Shown: positions 35,427-44,576 of the stretch, one piece after another | Layout: each line of letters starts with the position of its first letter | How positions within the stretch are numbered: position 1 is the stretch's first letter | Assembly (NCBI RefSeq): GCF_000513895.2 | Contig: NZ_CP165783.1 | Span: forward strand, 434,001-498,000 | DNA: 64,000 bases | Source: Ensifer sp. WSM1721 | GTDB taxonomy: Bacteria > Pseudomonadota > Alphaproteobacteria > Rhizobiales > Rhizobiaceae | Direction: 5' to 3' | Made by a program: the position numbers and the translations under genes | Notes under the pieces: generated by a model | Databases searched by the model: none | Told to the model about the DNA's origin: nothing | Seen by the model: only the letters and a program-made list of their open reading frames with translations

Positions 35427-37574
35427 GTGGCGCCCCCGGCCCCGCCAACACCTCCACGCCCAGAGGTATCGGGCAATAACCCGCTTTCACCGGGCGGGGT
35501 TGGCTCAGGTTCCGGCGGTTGGTCGCGAGGCGAAGACCGCAATGACCGCGCCAGCAACAGCTACGGCGCCGGGAACTATGGCGGTGAATCGACCAGCACG
35601 TCCTCGTCACGGGGCGGAGGCAGTGCCGGAGCCTCGGGTAGCGGACGGTCATCATCCGCCAGTGGCGGATTCAGGAACGGCGGGCGTTCGTCGTCGGGTG
35701 GATATGCTCGAACGCCGTCGCAGGGGCCAACACCGTCCTCGCGGCCAGGCAACAGCAGCACGCCGAAACGGGACAATCAGAATACGGGCGCTTACGGTGG
35801 TGGCTGGGGCAGTGCGAAGGGCGGCGTGTCCGTCAGTACGCGTGATGGAACAATGCGTTCCAGCAACTGGCGCAACCCTGTTCTCCTAGATCTTTCCGGC
35901 AACGGCCTCGACATCAATCCGCTCTCGTCGTCGTCGAAGTTCCTCGAGACCAACGGCGACGGTTACCAGCGCCGCACGGCTTGGGCCGGCGACGGCAACG
36001 GCGTTCTGGTCATCGACCTCGTCGGCGACGGCAAGATCACCGACGAGAAGGAGTTCGCCTTCGCTCAATGGGATCCGGGCGCCCGCGGCGATCTCGCGGC
36101 GCTGAAAAGCGTCTTCGACACCAACCAGAACGGCAAGCTGGATGCGGGTGACGCGCGCTGGAACGAATTCAAGGTGATGATTGGCGACGAGCTACTGTCG
36201 CTCGACGCGCTCGGTATCGCATCCATCGACTTGACGCCGGCGGGATCTGGTCGCGTGTTTGGTGATGGCTCGGCGATTACGGGCACGACCACATTTACCC
36301 GGACGGACGGGACGCACGGCGCGGTCGGCGATGCGGTGCTTGCGGCCGATGGCACGGGCTATATCATCAAGCGCAACACGGTCACCAATGCCGACGGTTC
36401 GACGACGACGGAGATTTCCGGCTTCAACAAAGCAGGTGGCCTCGCTTTCCGAGAACTGGTCACGATAAGCTCCGACAAGTCGACCACGACGACGCGATAT
36501 GACGACGACGGCAATGGGACCTTTGACCGAAGCCAGACGTCGATACTGACCATCGGGGCGGACGGTGCGCGCACCAGGGTTGTTTCTGATTCCGCGGGCG
36601 ACGGATCGCTTGCCGGTCGCACGACGACGATCACGGCCGCCGACAAGAAGACGGTGACGACGCTCTCTGATGCCGACGGCGACGGGCTCGCTGACGAGCG
36701 CCAGGTGTTCGTCACGAACGACGACGGTTCCACATCCACGACCGTCGAAGAGCTGAGCGCGAGCGGCGCAGTGCTGAAGCGAGTCGTGATCAATGCCGCC
36801 GCTGATGGCTTGATGAAAACGATGAACACCGACTCCACCGGCGCTGGCACGTTCGATCTGGTACGTACGGAGGTGACTGTTGTCGCCCCGGACGGTGGCC
36901 GCACCAAGACCATTACGACGGCAGGTGCCGACCGGACGGTGCTGTCCAGGACCGTCGAGACCATCTCAGCGAATGGACGAGCGCAGTCGATCGACATTGA
37001 TCACACCGGCAACGGCAGGTTCGATGAACGCCGCGCCGTTACCACGGAGGTGGCTGCGGACGGGGCTGTCACGACGACCGCATATGTTCGCAACGAAGAC
37101 GGCTCGCTGAGAACCAAGACGGTGACGACCAGCAGCGCCAACGGCCTTGAACAGACGGTTGCCACCGATCTGACCGGCGATGAGGTCACGGATCGTGTTT
37201 CGAGAAAGGTGACCAACGTTGCCGGCGATGGAACCTGGACGGAAACGGTCGAGGAGCACAGCGGCAATGGTACTTTGCTCTCACGGCGTGTGACGACCAA
37301 GAGCGCCGACGGATCGTACACAACCATCTCCGACGATAAGGATGGTGATGGTTCAGCGGATGAAGCCGCAAGTGTCGTCGTAGCGGCCGATGGTTCGACG
37401 ACCACGACAATCGCGGTGTTGACGCGCAATGGAACCGTCATCACAACAGCGTCGAGTGCGGTTTCCTCGGATGGACTGACGCAGACGATCCGCCGTGACG
37501 TCGATGGTGACGGAACGGTCGACGAAACGATCGTCGATTCTACCGTCACCAGCGCTGATGGCGGGCGAGCTTGA
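35427..37574 (+). CDS. Calcium-binding repeat protein fragment (haemolysin-type, EF-hand-like module plus tandem repeats)
   Basis: 715 codons from the first GTG; the first ATG is only at codon 143, so the true start is unclear and the gene may be 5'-truncated. Residues 1-140 are Gly/Ser-rich low complexity. Then comes VLLDLSGNGLDINPL and a region with VFDTNQNGKLDAGDARW (EF-hand-like loops), which resembles the 52.6-53.0 kb part of the giant protein. From about residue 350 there are six or so repeats of about 56 residues with a D-x-D-G-D-G-x-x-D loop and a DGSTTT strand. The end (TVTSADGGRA) stops inside a repeat. No RTX export signal is seen, so both ends are probably lost. Confidence 0.7.
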   Translation: MAPPAPPTPPRPEVSGNNPLSPGGVGSGSGGWSRGEDRNDRASNSYGAGNYGGESTSTSSSRGGGSAGASGSGRSSSASGGFRNGGRSSSGGYARTPSQGPTPSSRPGNSSTPKRDNQNTGAYGGGWGSAKGGVSVSTRDGTMRSSNWRNPVLLDLSGNGLDINPLSSSSKFLETNGDGYQRRTAWAGDGNGVLVIDLVGDGKITDEKEFAFAQWDPGARGDLAALKSVFDTNQNGKLDAGDARWNEFKVMIGDELLSLDALGIASIDLTPAGSGRVFGDGSAITGTTTFTRTDGTHGAVGDAVLAADGTGYIIKRNTVTNADGSTTTEISGFNKAGGLAFRELVTISSDKSTTTTRYDDDGNGTFDRSQTSILTIGADGARTRVVSDSAGDGSLAGRTTTITAADKKTVTTLSDADGDGLADERQVFVTNDDGSTSTTVEELSASGAVLKRVVINAAADGLMKTMNTDSTGAGTFDLVRTEVTVVAPDGGRTKTITTAGADRTVLSRTVETISANGRAQSIDIDHTGNGRFDERRAVTTEVAADGAVTTTAYVRNEDGSLRTKTVTTSSANGLEQTVATDLTGDEVTDRVSRKVTNVAGDGTWTETVEEHSGNGTLLSRRVTTKSADGSYTTISDDKDGDGSADEAASVVVAADGSTTTTIAVLTRNGTVITTASSAVSSDGLTQTIRRDVDGDGTVDETIVDSTVTSADGGRA

Positions 37575-37668
37575 CCCGATCGAGGTGACCACTGACGGAC
37601 CGGCAGGAGTGCTCGTTCTCTGCCTCTGTGCAACAAGTTCTAAAGTCGCGGCAATATCAATTACTTAG

Positions 37669-37824
37669 TTGCTGGCAGCTCCAGCGCTAAGGACGTCGTT
37701 ATCGAGTCTGCAGGTCGCCTCGGCACGCACCCGCGACCTCTCACCGGAAGAAATCCGCCGCACCCTCATCGATGCCGCCGATGTGATCAGGACGTTGAAG
37801 ATGGTGCTTGATGGGAAGGACTAA
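37669..37824 (+). CDS. Possible small protein or fragment (51 codons)
   Basis: After a TAG, an open frame begins with TTG and ends at TAA 37822-37824. The second half (RDLSPEEIRRTLIDAADVIR followed by TLKMVLDGKD) is a well-formed amphipathic helix with conserved-looking character. The start is weak, so it could be the C-terminal scrap of a longer gene. A strong terminator follows on the same strand at 37980. Confidence 0.35.
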   Translation: MLAAPALRTSLSSLQVASARTRDLSPEEIRRTLIDAADVIRTLKMVLDGKD

Positions 37825-37979
37825 AGGGCGTTTACCCTGCCGATGCTTTTTCGAAGAGGCGTACCGGAATCGCGGAATCAGACCTTCCTCTCTGACCAAT
37901 CCGCAGATAGCGTCTCTGCGTAGCTGCATCTCTCGGCTACGTCCCGCATTCCACTGAAGGCAACTGGATATGCGGACTT

Positions 37980-38005
37980 GCCCCGCCGTCGTGCGGGGCT
38001 TTTTA
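37980..38005 (+). terminator. Intrinsic terminator
   Basis: GCCCCGC-CGTCGT-GCGGGGC followed by TTTTTATT. A perfect seven-base GC stem. It serves plus-strand transcripts from the 35.4-37.8 kb fragments. The minus-strand hypothetical gene just to the right ends toward it. Confidence 0.85.
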
Positions 38006-38019
38006 TTGGCTGATCTGCA

Positions 38020-38286
38020 CTAATCGGCCCCGTCGGCACCGACGTCTATGTACCGGCCAATCGAGCGCAGGTAGGAGACGATCTCCAATTTAAGGAAATC
38101 CCGATCGCCGTATTTGTCGCCGATGCGGTCCAGCTTGTCGGCTGCCGCGTCCATTTCGTCGATTTCGCCGAGCACATATCTGTCGTGTCCGATGGCGCAG
38201 ATATCGCAGCCGGTCTTTACAACGTCGTCGACGAACGTTGGGATATCACTTGCCTTCATCAGTTTTTGCTTGATGCGTTCTGCCAT
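38020..38286 (-). CDS. Small conserved hypothetical protein (88 aa)
   Basis: An acidic, helical protein (MAERIKQKLMKASDIPTFVD is its head). It contains CDICAIGHDRYVLGEIDEMD, with two Cys and a His that could bind metal. Codon usage matches neighbouring real genes. I do not know the family. The gene is alone, with the intrinsic terminator just after its stop on the other strand. Confidence 0.55.
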   Translation of the reverse strand: MAERIKQKLMKASDIPTFVDDVVKTGCDICAIGHDRYVLGEIDEMDAAADKLDRIGDKYGDRDFLKLEIVSYLRSIGRYIDVGADGAD

Positions 38287-38716
38287 GGAGTCTGCTCCTG
38301 TTCACCGCCGTTTCGGCCGGTTGTCAGAGTAAGCAACGGCGCTTCAGCCGGTAAACTCGCAAAAGTGCGAGTCCGATCCACCCACGCCGCCCCTCGCCGC
38401 CTGTCTCCTTGCGACGGCGGGCGTGATCGGGAGCTGGTCGGCATCTACCTCGAACCTGCGCTCCATACGTTGGCCGATGAGATGGGGAAGGTGAAAGGTC
38501 GACCCAATGCGGTCACCTGCGATGAGTCGATAAGCGTCTCAGTTGAGCCGAATGCGGACAAATGGGTTGCGATGCGTCCCATTTAACTGCGCTGCCGAAG
38601 ACAAAGCACCGTGATGCACAGCCGCTGGATAAGGACGGCTGAACGTCAGCCTTCTTCGATTCCGACGATCGCCAAGGAACTGCGTGACGCTCGCGGAGCC
38701 GCAGGCCCAGCAGACC
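38287..38716. other. 430 bases without a confident gene, one small hairpin
   Basis: A perfect hairpin ACTCGCA-AAAG-TGCGAGT lies at 38355-38372 with no T-run. The remaining open frames have no family character. The 3' end of the zinc operon transcript would end in the right part. Confidence 0.4.
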
Positions 38717-39919
38717 TTAGGCGGCGCGGCTATTCCAACTCGGGAAAGGGTCGGGCAGCTTGCGCCAGAGGTCGGGACGGAAGGCCGGACTTGCGATGAG
38801 GCAGGCGTCGAGCTCGGCGCGGATTTGCGCTTCGTCCATCGGATCAGCGCCGATAAAGACGATCTCCTGCCGCCGGTCGCCCCAGACCGGATCGAGATAC
38901 GGCTTCAGCATCTGCAGGAAGCCGGGGTCCTGGGGCCATTGCTCCCTTGGCACCGATGACCACCACAGGCCCATCTTTCCCGTCCTCACCAGCGCGCCCG
39001 CCTGGCTGATTTCACCGACGTAATGTGGCCGCGTTGCCAGCCAGAAGAACCCTTTGGCGCGCACGACGCCGGGCCATGGCTTGTCGATGAAGGCCTGGAA
39101 CCGCACGGGCTCGAGGGGCTTCCTCGTCCGATAGACGAAGGAGCGAATGCCGTATTCTTCCGTTTCGGGGATGTGGTCATTGAAGCCATGCAGTTCCTTG
39201 AACCAGAGCGGATGCGTCTCGGCTTTAGCGAAGTTGAACCGGCCGGTACCCAGAACCTCCTTCATGTCGACCTTGCCGAAATCGGCTTCGATGAGCTTGG
39301 CATCAGGATTCAGGCCAACGATGATCTTGCGCGCCGCATCGCGTTCTTCCGGAGTGGCTGTGCTGATCTTGTTGAGGATCACGACGTCGGCGAACTCGAT
39401 CTGCTCGACCAGAAGATCGACGATGGTGCGGTTGTCTCCGTCGCCGGCCGTCTCGCCGCGGTCGGACAGGAACTCGGCGGAACTGTAGTCTTTCAACAGG
39501 TTTGCGGCGTCGACAACGGTCACCATCGTGTCGAGCCTTGCCACGTCCGACAAGCTTTGGCCGCTTTCATCACGGAAGTCGAAGGTCGCTGCGACAGGTA
39601 GCGGTTCGGCGATGCCGGTCGATTCAATCAACAGGTAATCGAACCGGCCCTGTTCGGCTAGCGCGCGCACTTCCTTCAGCAGATCGTCGCGCAGCGTGCA
39701 ACAGATGCACCCATTGGTCATCTCGACCAGTTGCTCCTGCGTGCGCGAGAGATTGGCGCCACCCTCGCGCACGAGCGCGGCGTCGATATTCACCTCACTC
39801 ATGTCGTTGACGATGAGCGCAACGCGCATGCCCTCTCGATTGGCAAGGATATGATTGAGGAGAGTTGTTTTCCCGGCGCCGAGAAATCCGGACAAGACGG
39901 TGACAGGGAGTTTCTTCAT
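38717..39919 (-). CDS. zigA: Zinc-responsive G3E GTPase (ZigA/COG0523 type)
   Basis: 400 residues from the ATG at 39919. The P-loop is [15 protein letters not shown], the family metal motif is [11 protein letters not shown] (C-x-C-C), the Walker B/G3 region is [13 protein letters not shown], and the base-recognition NKI is VILNKIS. A C-terminal CobW domain follows ([17 protein letters not shown]). Such GTPases act as zinc metallochaperones under zinc limitation. It is the last gene in the minus-strand run GTPase, aztD, zur, zigA, downstream of two Zur boxes. Confidence 0.9.
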   Translation of the reverse strand: MKKLPVTVLSGFLGAGKTTLLNHILANREGMRVALIVNDMSEVNIDAALVREGGANLSRTQEQLVEMTNGCICCTLRDDLLKEVRALAEQGRFDYLLIESTGIAEPLPVAATFDFRDESGQSLSDVARLDTMVTVVDAANLLKDYSSAEFLSDRGETAGDGDNRTIVDLLVEQIEFADVVILNKISTATPEERDAARKIIVGLNPDAKLIEADFGKVDMKEVLGTGRFNFAKAETHPLWFKELHGFNDHIPETEEYGIRSFVYRTRKPLEPVRFQAFIDKPWPGVVRAKGFFWLATRPHYVGEISQAGALVRTGKMGLWWSSVPREQWPQDPGFLQMLKPYLDPVWGDRRQEIVFIGADPMDEAQIRAELDACLIASPAFRPDLWRKLPDPFPSWNSRAA

Positions 39920-39985
39920 CGGTTGCAGATCCTTTAGGAAGTAACACAACAAATCGGGCGGAGGAGCGTTGACCCCTGTTGCGGG

Positions 39986-40405
39986 TTAACGGCATTCGGC
40001 ACAGAGGCCATGGACTTCAATGGTCGTGGTCCTGATCTTGAAGCCGCTGCCCCTCGCGTGGCGCGTCAGCGCATCCTCGATCCTGGTTTCGTGGAATTCG
40101 TTGACCTTGCCGCAGGCCTCGCAGATCTCGAAAGCCGTGATCTGCGGATGGATTTGTCCGCGGCGGGAGTGACAGCAGACGACAAAGGCGTTCATGCTCT
40201 CCAGACGATGGACTCGGCCTGTGTCCAATAATTTGTCGAGCGCACGATAGACCTGGAGCGGCGCCTTCAGTCCGTGTTCGCGCAGCCGATCGAGGATACT
40301 GTAGGCGCTAAGCGGTTGCTCGGACGATTGCAACACCGCGAGCACGAGGCTCTGGTTCTTGGTCAGCTTCAGGTCTTCAGCATGGATCGCCTGCGGCATC
40401 TTCAT
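39986..40405 (-). CDS. zur: Fur-family zinc uptake regulator Zur
   Basis: 139 residues with a Fur-type winged helix (KLTKNQSLVLAVLQSSEQPL, then YRALDKLLDTGRVHRLES) and a C-terminal metal domain with CHSRRG, FEICEACGKVNEF and HGLCAECR. The two C-x2-C pairs form the structural zinc site. Zur with zinc represses uptake genes. It lies inside the azt/zig cluster, so it probably regulates itself via the Zur boxes near 42.8 kb. Confidence 0.93.
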   Translation of the reverse strand: MKMPQAIHAEDLKLTKNQSLVLAVLQSSEQPLSAYSILDRLREHGLKAPLQVYRALDKLLDTGRVHRLESMNAFVVCCHSRRGQIHPQITAFEICEACGKVNEFHETRIEDALTRHARGSGFKIRTTTIEVHGLCAECR

Positions 40406-40425
40406 CTCCGGAACAGGTTGGGAAT

Positions 40426-40455
40426 GGTCCGGAACTGCAGTTCCAGTTCCGGACC
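40426..40455 (-). other. Perfect 12-bp hairpin between aztD and zur
   Basis: GGTCCGGAACTG-CAGTTC-CAGTTCCGGACC. It lies in the 63-base gap between the two genes and has no T-run, so it is likely an RNA stability or processing element, or a weak attenuator that lowers zur expression relative to aztD. Confidence 0.7.
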
Positions 40456-40468
40456 ACGCGTCATCGCT

Positions 40469-41704
40469 TCAGTGCGATGCGCCCGAACCACCGACAGCCA
40501 CGATCGAGAACGGCTGGCCTTCGACTGCGATCGTGCGCGTCTCCTTCAGAGTCTCGGCATCGATGACGCGAACAAGCGAGTGCCGCGGGTCGGTGATTGC
40601 GATCTGACCATCGGCTACGGCCAGACGTGGACGGGGGTCGCGCCAATGGCCATCCTTGCTATAGGGCTCGGTGACCTTGCCCTTGCGAACGAGCTCGCCC
40701 TTGATCACGTCCAGCACGTGGAGATTGCCGTCTTCCGTGAGGATGTAGGCATTGCGCGGCGTCGCAGGATCAAGCAGGAAATCCACTCTCCGCGTCGGAA
40801 GCTCGATCAATCGAAAGGGGTGCGCATTGTCGGGGTCGATGAGCGCGATCTTGTCCTCGCCATAATTGCCGAGGAAGAATTGCATCGCCTTGCCGCCCAA
40901 CAGCGTCCCCGTGTAAGCCTTCGGGAAATCAGCGGGATAGGGAAGCATTTCCAGCTTCGGCCCGTCGATACCGCCAGGGCGAGCAACGAGCACACCCTCC
41001 TTGCAGCCAAAGGCGACGAGGCGCGCTGAGGTCGCCTCACCATGAAGGTCGGTGCATTTGGCCATGTCGCCGATCTGCTGGCCCTTTTCATCAACCACAC
41101 GCAGACCGACGCGCGGCGGCAATTCATCCGGCCTCGTCTCGATCTCAGTGTTCGGTACTGATACCAGCACGTAGCGTCCTGAGGTGACTGCAACACCGTG
41201 ATGGGGTTTGGTTGCATCGACCGTGCGGACCTCGGCCTTGCCCTCCAGCAGCGCCTCTTCGTCGATAATGTCGGCTTTGCCGTCACGATCGTAAAACAGG
41301 ATCGCGTGGTCGTCGTGAGGCACGACGTGGACCGGGCGCTTTCCCTCGAAGCTTACCGGGAGAAGCGCAACATCCGACACACCGAGGTCGCGATGCTCAC
41401 CATGATCGGAGAACTCGATGCCGGTCTTGATGACATGCACGACATCATGATCCGACTGCGTCGCAAACACTGTCTGTCCGGACGCGCTCGCCGTTAATGC
41501 CGCATAGCCTTTCAAATCGTACCGGCCGAGTTCCTTGCCGTCAGAAAAGTCGATGGCCCGAACGACCGGCTGGGTATGATCGGCGACGAAGATCCGCCAA
41601 GCCGCTTGCGTTTCGTGGTCTTCGGCGAGCGCGCCCTGGGCCGCAAACACGAGGGTCGCCGCCACTGCCGTCCGCAGGCGGTTTCGGGTGAGAGACACTC
41701 TCAT
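40469..41704 (-). CDS. aztD: Periplasmic zinc metallochaperone AztD
   Basis: 411 residues from the ATG at 41704, with AAGGAAGG upstream. The signal peptide is MRVSLTRNRLRTAVAATLVF to GALA. The mature protein is a beta-propeller with His-rich loops (VADHTQPVVRAIDF, QSDHDVVHVI, HVVPHDDHAILFYD, ATKPHHGVAVT), as in AztD, which binds zinc and passes it to the binding protein AztC. The other azt genes are divergently encoded 1.2 kb away. Confidence 0.92.
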   Translation of the reverse strand: MRVSLTRNRLRTAVAATLVFAAQGALAEDHETQAAWRIFVADHTQPVVRAIDFSDGKELGRYDLKGYAALTASASGQTVFATQSDHDVVHVIKTGIEFSDHGEHRDLGVSDVALLPVSFEGKRPVHVVPHDDHAILFYDRDGKADIIDEEALLEGKAEVRTVDATKPHHGVAVTSGRYVLVSVPNTEIETRPDELPPRVGLRVVDEKGQQIGDMAKCTDLHGEATSARLVAFGCKEGVLVARPGGIDGPKLEMLPYPADFPKAYTGTLLGGKAMQFFLGNYGEDKIALIDPDNAHPFRLIELPTRRVDFLLDPATPRNAYILTEDGNLHVLDVIKGELVRKGKVTEPYSKDGHWRDPRPRLAVADGQIAITDPRHSLVRVIDAETLKETRTIAVEGQPFSIVAVGGSGASH

Positions 41705-41756
41705 CGGGTTCCTTCCTTTGTCTTGAAGCTGTTCTGATTTGGAGGTTTGCACGCGG

Positions 41757-42746
41757 TTACTCGGCGGCTTCTCGGGTCGCGCGGCAAGTGGAGAAGCCGT
41801 CGCTGATGATGTCCTTCGGAAGGTTGCGCCCTATGAAGACGAGGCGCGTCACACGCTCTTCGCCGAACTTCCAGGGACGTTGGTGATCGCCCTCCATAAG
41901 CATGTGGACGCCCTGGACCACATACCGGTCGTCATCGCCGGCAAACGAGACGATCCCCTTCATCCTGAGCACGTCCATGCCGAAGGCTCGGGTCGTGGCC
42001 TGGAGCCAATTGAAGAACTTGTCCGGGTCCATTGGCTCCCGCTCGACGAGCGAGAAGCTTGTCACGTGGCTGTCGTGCTCATGGTCGTGGCCCTCGTCGA
42101 GAAAGTCGGGCTCCACTTCGAGAACGCGATCAAGATCGAACGCCTTGCGATCGAGCAGGCTTGCAATATCGAGATTGCAGCGTTCCGAGCGCAGAATGCT
42201 GGCGGTCGGATTGATGCGCCGGATCCGCTCTTCGACGGAGGTTATCGCCTGCTCCGTTACGAGATCGATCTTGTTGAGGATGATGGTGTCGGCGAATGCC
42301 AGTTGTTCCTGCGCCTCAGGCGCCCGGTCGATCTCGCCGAGGAGATGCCTGGCATCGACAACGGTGATGATCGAATCGAGGCGTGTCTTTGACCGAACGT
42401 CTTCATCGACGAAGAAGGTCTGCGCCACGGGCGCGGGGTCGGCAAGGCCGGTCGTTTCAATGAGTATGCCGTCAAACCGCTCTCGCCGGCGCATCAGCGC
42501 TTCGATGATGCGGATAAGGTCGCCGCGCACCGTGCAGCAGATGCAGCCGTTGTTCATTTCGAAGACTTCTTCGTCCGCATCGACGATCAGATCGTTGTCG
42601 ATGCCCACCTCGCCGAATTCATTGACGATGACCGCAAATCTCTTGCCGTGCGGTTCGGTGAGGATGCGGTTCAGAAGCGTGGTCTTGCCCGCACCAAGGT
42701 AGCCCGTAAGCACGGTGACAGGGGTGGGTTCGGTCTGCTTTGACAT
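41757..42746 (-). CDS. CobW/COG0523 G3E GTPase
   Basis: 329 residues from the ATG at 42746 with GAGGTC upstream. P-loop [15 protein letters not shown], metal motif [12 protein letters not shown]3 [10 protein letters not shown], and NKID in IILNKID. A His-rich linker ([13 protein letters not shown]) sits before the C-terminal CobW domain. It is the first gene of the minus-strand zinc operon, right at the Zur boxes, so a zinc chaperone role is likely. It is distinct from ZigA. Confidence 0.9.
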   Translation of the reverse strand: MSKQTEPTPVTVLTGYLGAGKTTLLNRILTEPHGKRFAVIVNEFGEVGIDNDLIVDADEEVFEMNNGCICCTVRGDLIRIIEALMRRRERFDGILIETTGLADPAPVAQTFFVDEDVRSKTRLDSIITVVDARHLLGEIDRAPEAQEQLAFADTIILNKIDLVTEQAITSVEERIRRINPTASILRSERCNLDIASLLDRKAFDLDRVLEVEPDFLDEGHDHEHDSHVTSFSLVEREPMDPDKFFNWLQATTRAFGMDVLRMKGIVSFAGDDDRYVVQGVHMLMEGDHQRPWKFGEERVTRLVFIGRNLPKDIISDGFSTCRATREAAE

Positions 42747-42820
42747 GGTTGACCTCACTGGTTGATGGATCGACGCAGTTCACCGCATTCGCGTCGGGAA
42801 CCGTTCTTGGATGTGGGATT

Positions 42821-42838
42821 GATACGTTATTACGTTAC
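42821..42838. promoter_or_regulatory. Zur box (copy 1)
   Basis: GATACGTTATTACGTTAC matches the alphaproteobacterial Zur pattern (GATATGTTATTACATTAC, as I recall it) in all but two positions. It sits between the divergent zinc operons. Confidence 0.85.
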
Positions 42839-42851
42839 TTTTCATTTTGAC

Positions 42852-42870
42852 GAACGTAATAACATTACAT
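42852..42870. promoter_or_regulatory. Zur box (copy 2)
   Basis: GAACGTAATAACATTACAT on the plus strand; its reverse complement carries the same GTTATTACGTT core as copy 1. One box per divergent transcript is likely. It overlaps an unlikely early start of aztA and so supports the ATG at 42901. Confidence 0.85.
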
Positions 42871-42900
42871 ATGCAGTCGCTGTCAATCCCCGAGGACGCG

Positions 42901-43698
42901 ATGAAAGAGATTTGCCTGGAATTCAAAGACCTCACGCTCGGCTATCAGGGCCATGCTGCTGTTCACCACCTGAGTGGCACTGCCGAGCGCGGTGTTCTGA
43001 CCGCGGTCGTCGGGGCCAATGGATCAGGCAAGTCGACCGTAATGAAGGGGATTGCAGGCATCCTGAAGCCGATCAGTGGCACTTGCGAGCAGCACTTCGG
43101 GCGGCTGGCCTACCTTCCGCAGCTATCGGAACTAGACCGCACCTTTCCGGCGCGTGTCGTCGACCTGGTATCACTTGGATTCTGGCAGCACAGGGGATTG
43201 CTAGGCCGCATTACGCGGAAGGACAGGACGAAACTGGCCGCGTGCCTCGATGCCGTCGGACTGACGGGCTTTGAGACGCGCCCTCTCGACAGTCTGTCCG
43301 GGGGACAAATGCAGCGCGCCCTGTTTGCACGCACCATGCTCCAGGATGCCGATCTGATCCTGCTCGACGAGCCTTTCAACGCAGTGGACGAGCGGACCGT
43401 CGGCGACCTCCTGCGTCTGATCAAGGACTGGGTCGCGGAGGGGCGGACCGTGCTCTGCGTGCTCCACGATCATGCTCTCGTGCGCGAGCATTTTCGAAAG
43501 ACGTTATTGATCGCCCGCAGGCTGGTAGCTTGGGGGCCAACGTCGGAGGTTTTGACCGCTGAAAACCTGAGACGCGCACGAAATTTCCAGGAGGCGTGGG
43601 ACGAGAAGGCCGGATGGTGCGACGACGAGCGGTCGAGTTCGAGTTCTGTTCCTGGGCAGGACGGTCAACCGAAGCAAAGGGTTGCCGCCCATGTATGA
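42901..43698 (+). CDS. aztA: Zinc ABC transporter ATPase AztA
   Basis: 265 residues from the ATG at 42901 with GAGG upstream. Walker A VVGANGSGKST, Q-loop YLPQLSELDR, signature LSGGQMQR, Walker B LILLDEPFNAVD, and the switch His in VLHDH. The fold and its neighbours identify a metal-type (cluster A-1) importer ATPase. The stop overlaps the start of aztB. A Zur box lies 30 bases upstream. Confidence 0.92.
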   Translation: MKEICLEFKDLTLGYQGHAAVHHLSGTAERGVLTAVVGANGSGKSTVMKGIAGILKPISGTCEQHFGRLAYLPQLSELDRTFPARVVDLVSLGFWQHRGLLGRITRKDRTKLAACLDAVGLTGFETRPLDSLSGGQMQRALFARTMLQDADLILLDEPFNAVDERTVGDLLRLIKDWVAEGRTVLCVLHDHALVREHFRKTLLIARRLVAWGPTSEVLTAENLRRARNFQEAWDEKAGWCDDERSSSSSVPGQDGQPKQRVAAHV

Positions 43699-44557
43699 CG
43701 CTTTGGTCGGCCCCTTCCTCCAATACGGTTTCATGCAGCGCGCGTTGCTTGGCTCTGTGGATTTGTCGGTCAGCTGCGCGCCCGTCGGCGTGTTTTTGAT
43801 GCTTCGACGCATGAGCCTGACGGGCGATGCGATGTCGCATGCGATCCTGCCAGGGGCCGCCCTCGGCTTTCTCCTCTTCGGCCTCGACATCCTGCCGATG
43901 ACGATGGGCGGATTGGTGGTTGGACTGGTTGTTGCACTCGGCTCCGGCCTTGTGTCGCGCTTCACGGTCCAGAAGGAGGACGCCTCGATGGCGGCCTTCT
44001 ACCTGATCTCACTGGCCGTGGGCGTGCTCCTCGTTTCATGGCGTGGGTCCAGCGTCGATCTGATGCATGTCCTGTTCGGGTCCGTGCTCGCGCTGAATGA
44101 CGAGGCGATCGGCTTGATCGTAAGCATCGCCGCCGTCACGTTCCTCGCCTTCGGCTTCTGCTGGCGCGGGCTCGTCGCCGAATGCCTCGATCCTCTTTTC
44201 TTGCGATCGGTCAGCCGGATCGGCGGGCCGGTCCACTTCCTGTTCCTGGTGCTGGTCGTCCTCAACCTCGTCGGCGGATTTCAGGCGTTGGGCACACTGC
44301 TGTCAGTCGGCCTGATGATGCTGCCCGCTGTGGCAGCCCGCTTCTGGTCAAACGATGTCCGCACCTTGTGCCTGATCGCCATCACTATCGCCGTGGTTTC
44401 GTCGCTCGGCGGCCTCCTCCTTTCCTATCACGCATCGATGCCGTCCGGACCGGCCATCATCATGGTCGCCGGGGGCGCATACATCCTGTCCGCTCTCTTT
44501 GGCCGAAGAGGCGTGCTTGCGAGCGCGCTCCCGTCGCGCCGCCACAGATCCGCCTGA
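43691..44557 (+). CDS. aztB: Zinc ABC transporter permease AztB
   Basis: 288 residues from the ATG at 43691, overlapping aztA by eight bases. An ABC-3 family permease with eight or so membrane spans: APVGVFLMLRRMSLTGDAMS followed by HAILPGAALGF is the family signature, and LNLVGGFQALGTLLSVGLMM is the second. It works with AztA and AztC in the inner membrane. Confidence 0.93.
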   Translation: MYDALVGPFLQYGFMQRALLGSVDLSVSCAPVGVFLMLRRMSLTGDAMSHAILPGAALGFLLFGLDILPMTMGGLVVGLVVALGSGLVSRFTVQKEDASMAAFYLISLAVGVLLVSWRGSSVDLMHVLFGSVLALNDEAIGLIVSIAAVTFLAFGFCWRGLVAECLDPLFLRSVSRIGGPVHFLFLVLVVLNLVGGFQALGTLLSVGLMMLPAVAARFWSNDVRTLCLIAITIAVVSSLGGLLLSYHASMPSGPAIIMVAGGAYILSALFGRRGVLASALPSRRHRSA

Positions 44558-44576
44558 TCAACAGAAGGAGATTTCC

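Noticed and set aside
40426..40455. Hairpin between aztD and zur as an intrinsic terminator
   Set aside because: The stem is perfect but there is no T-run in either direction, and the genes on both sides look like one transcription unit, so I list it only as a hairpin.
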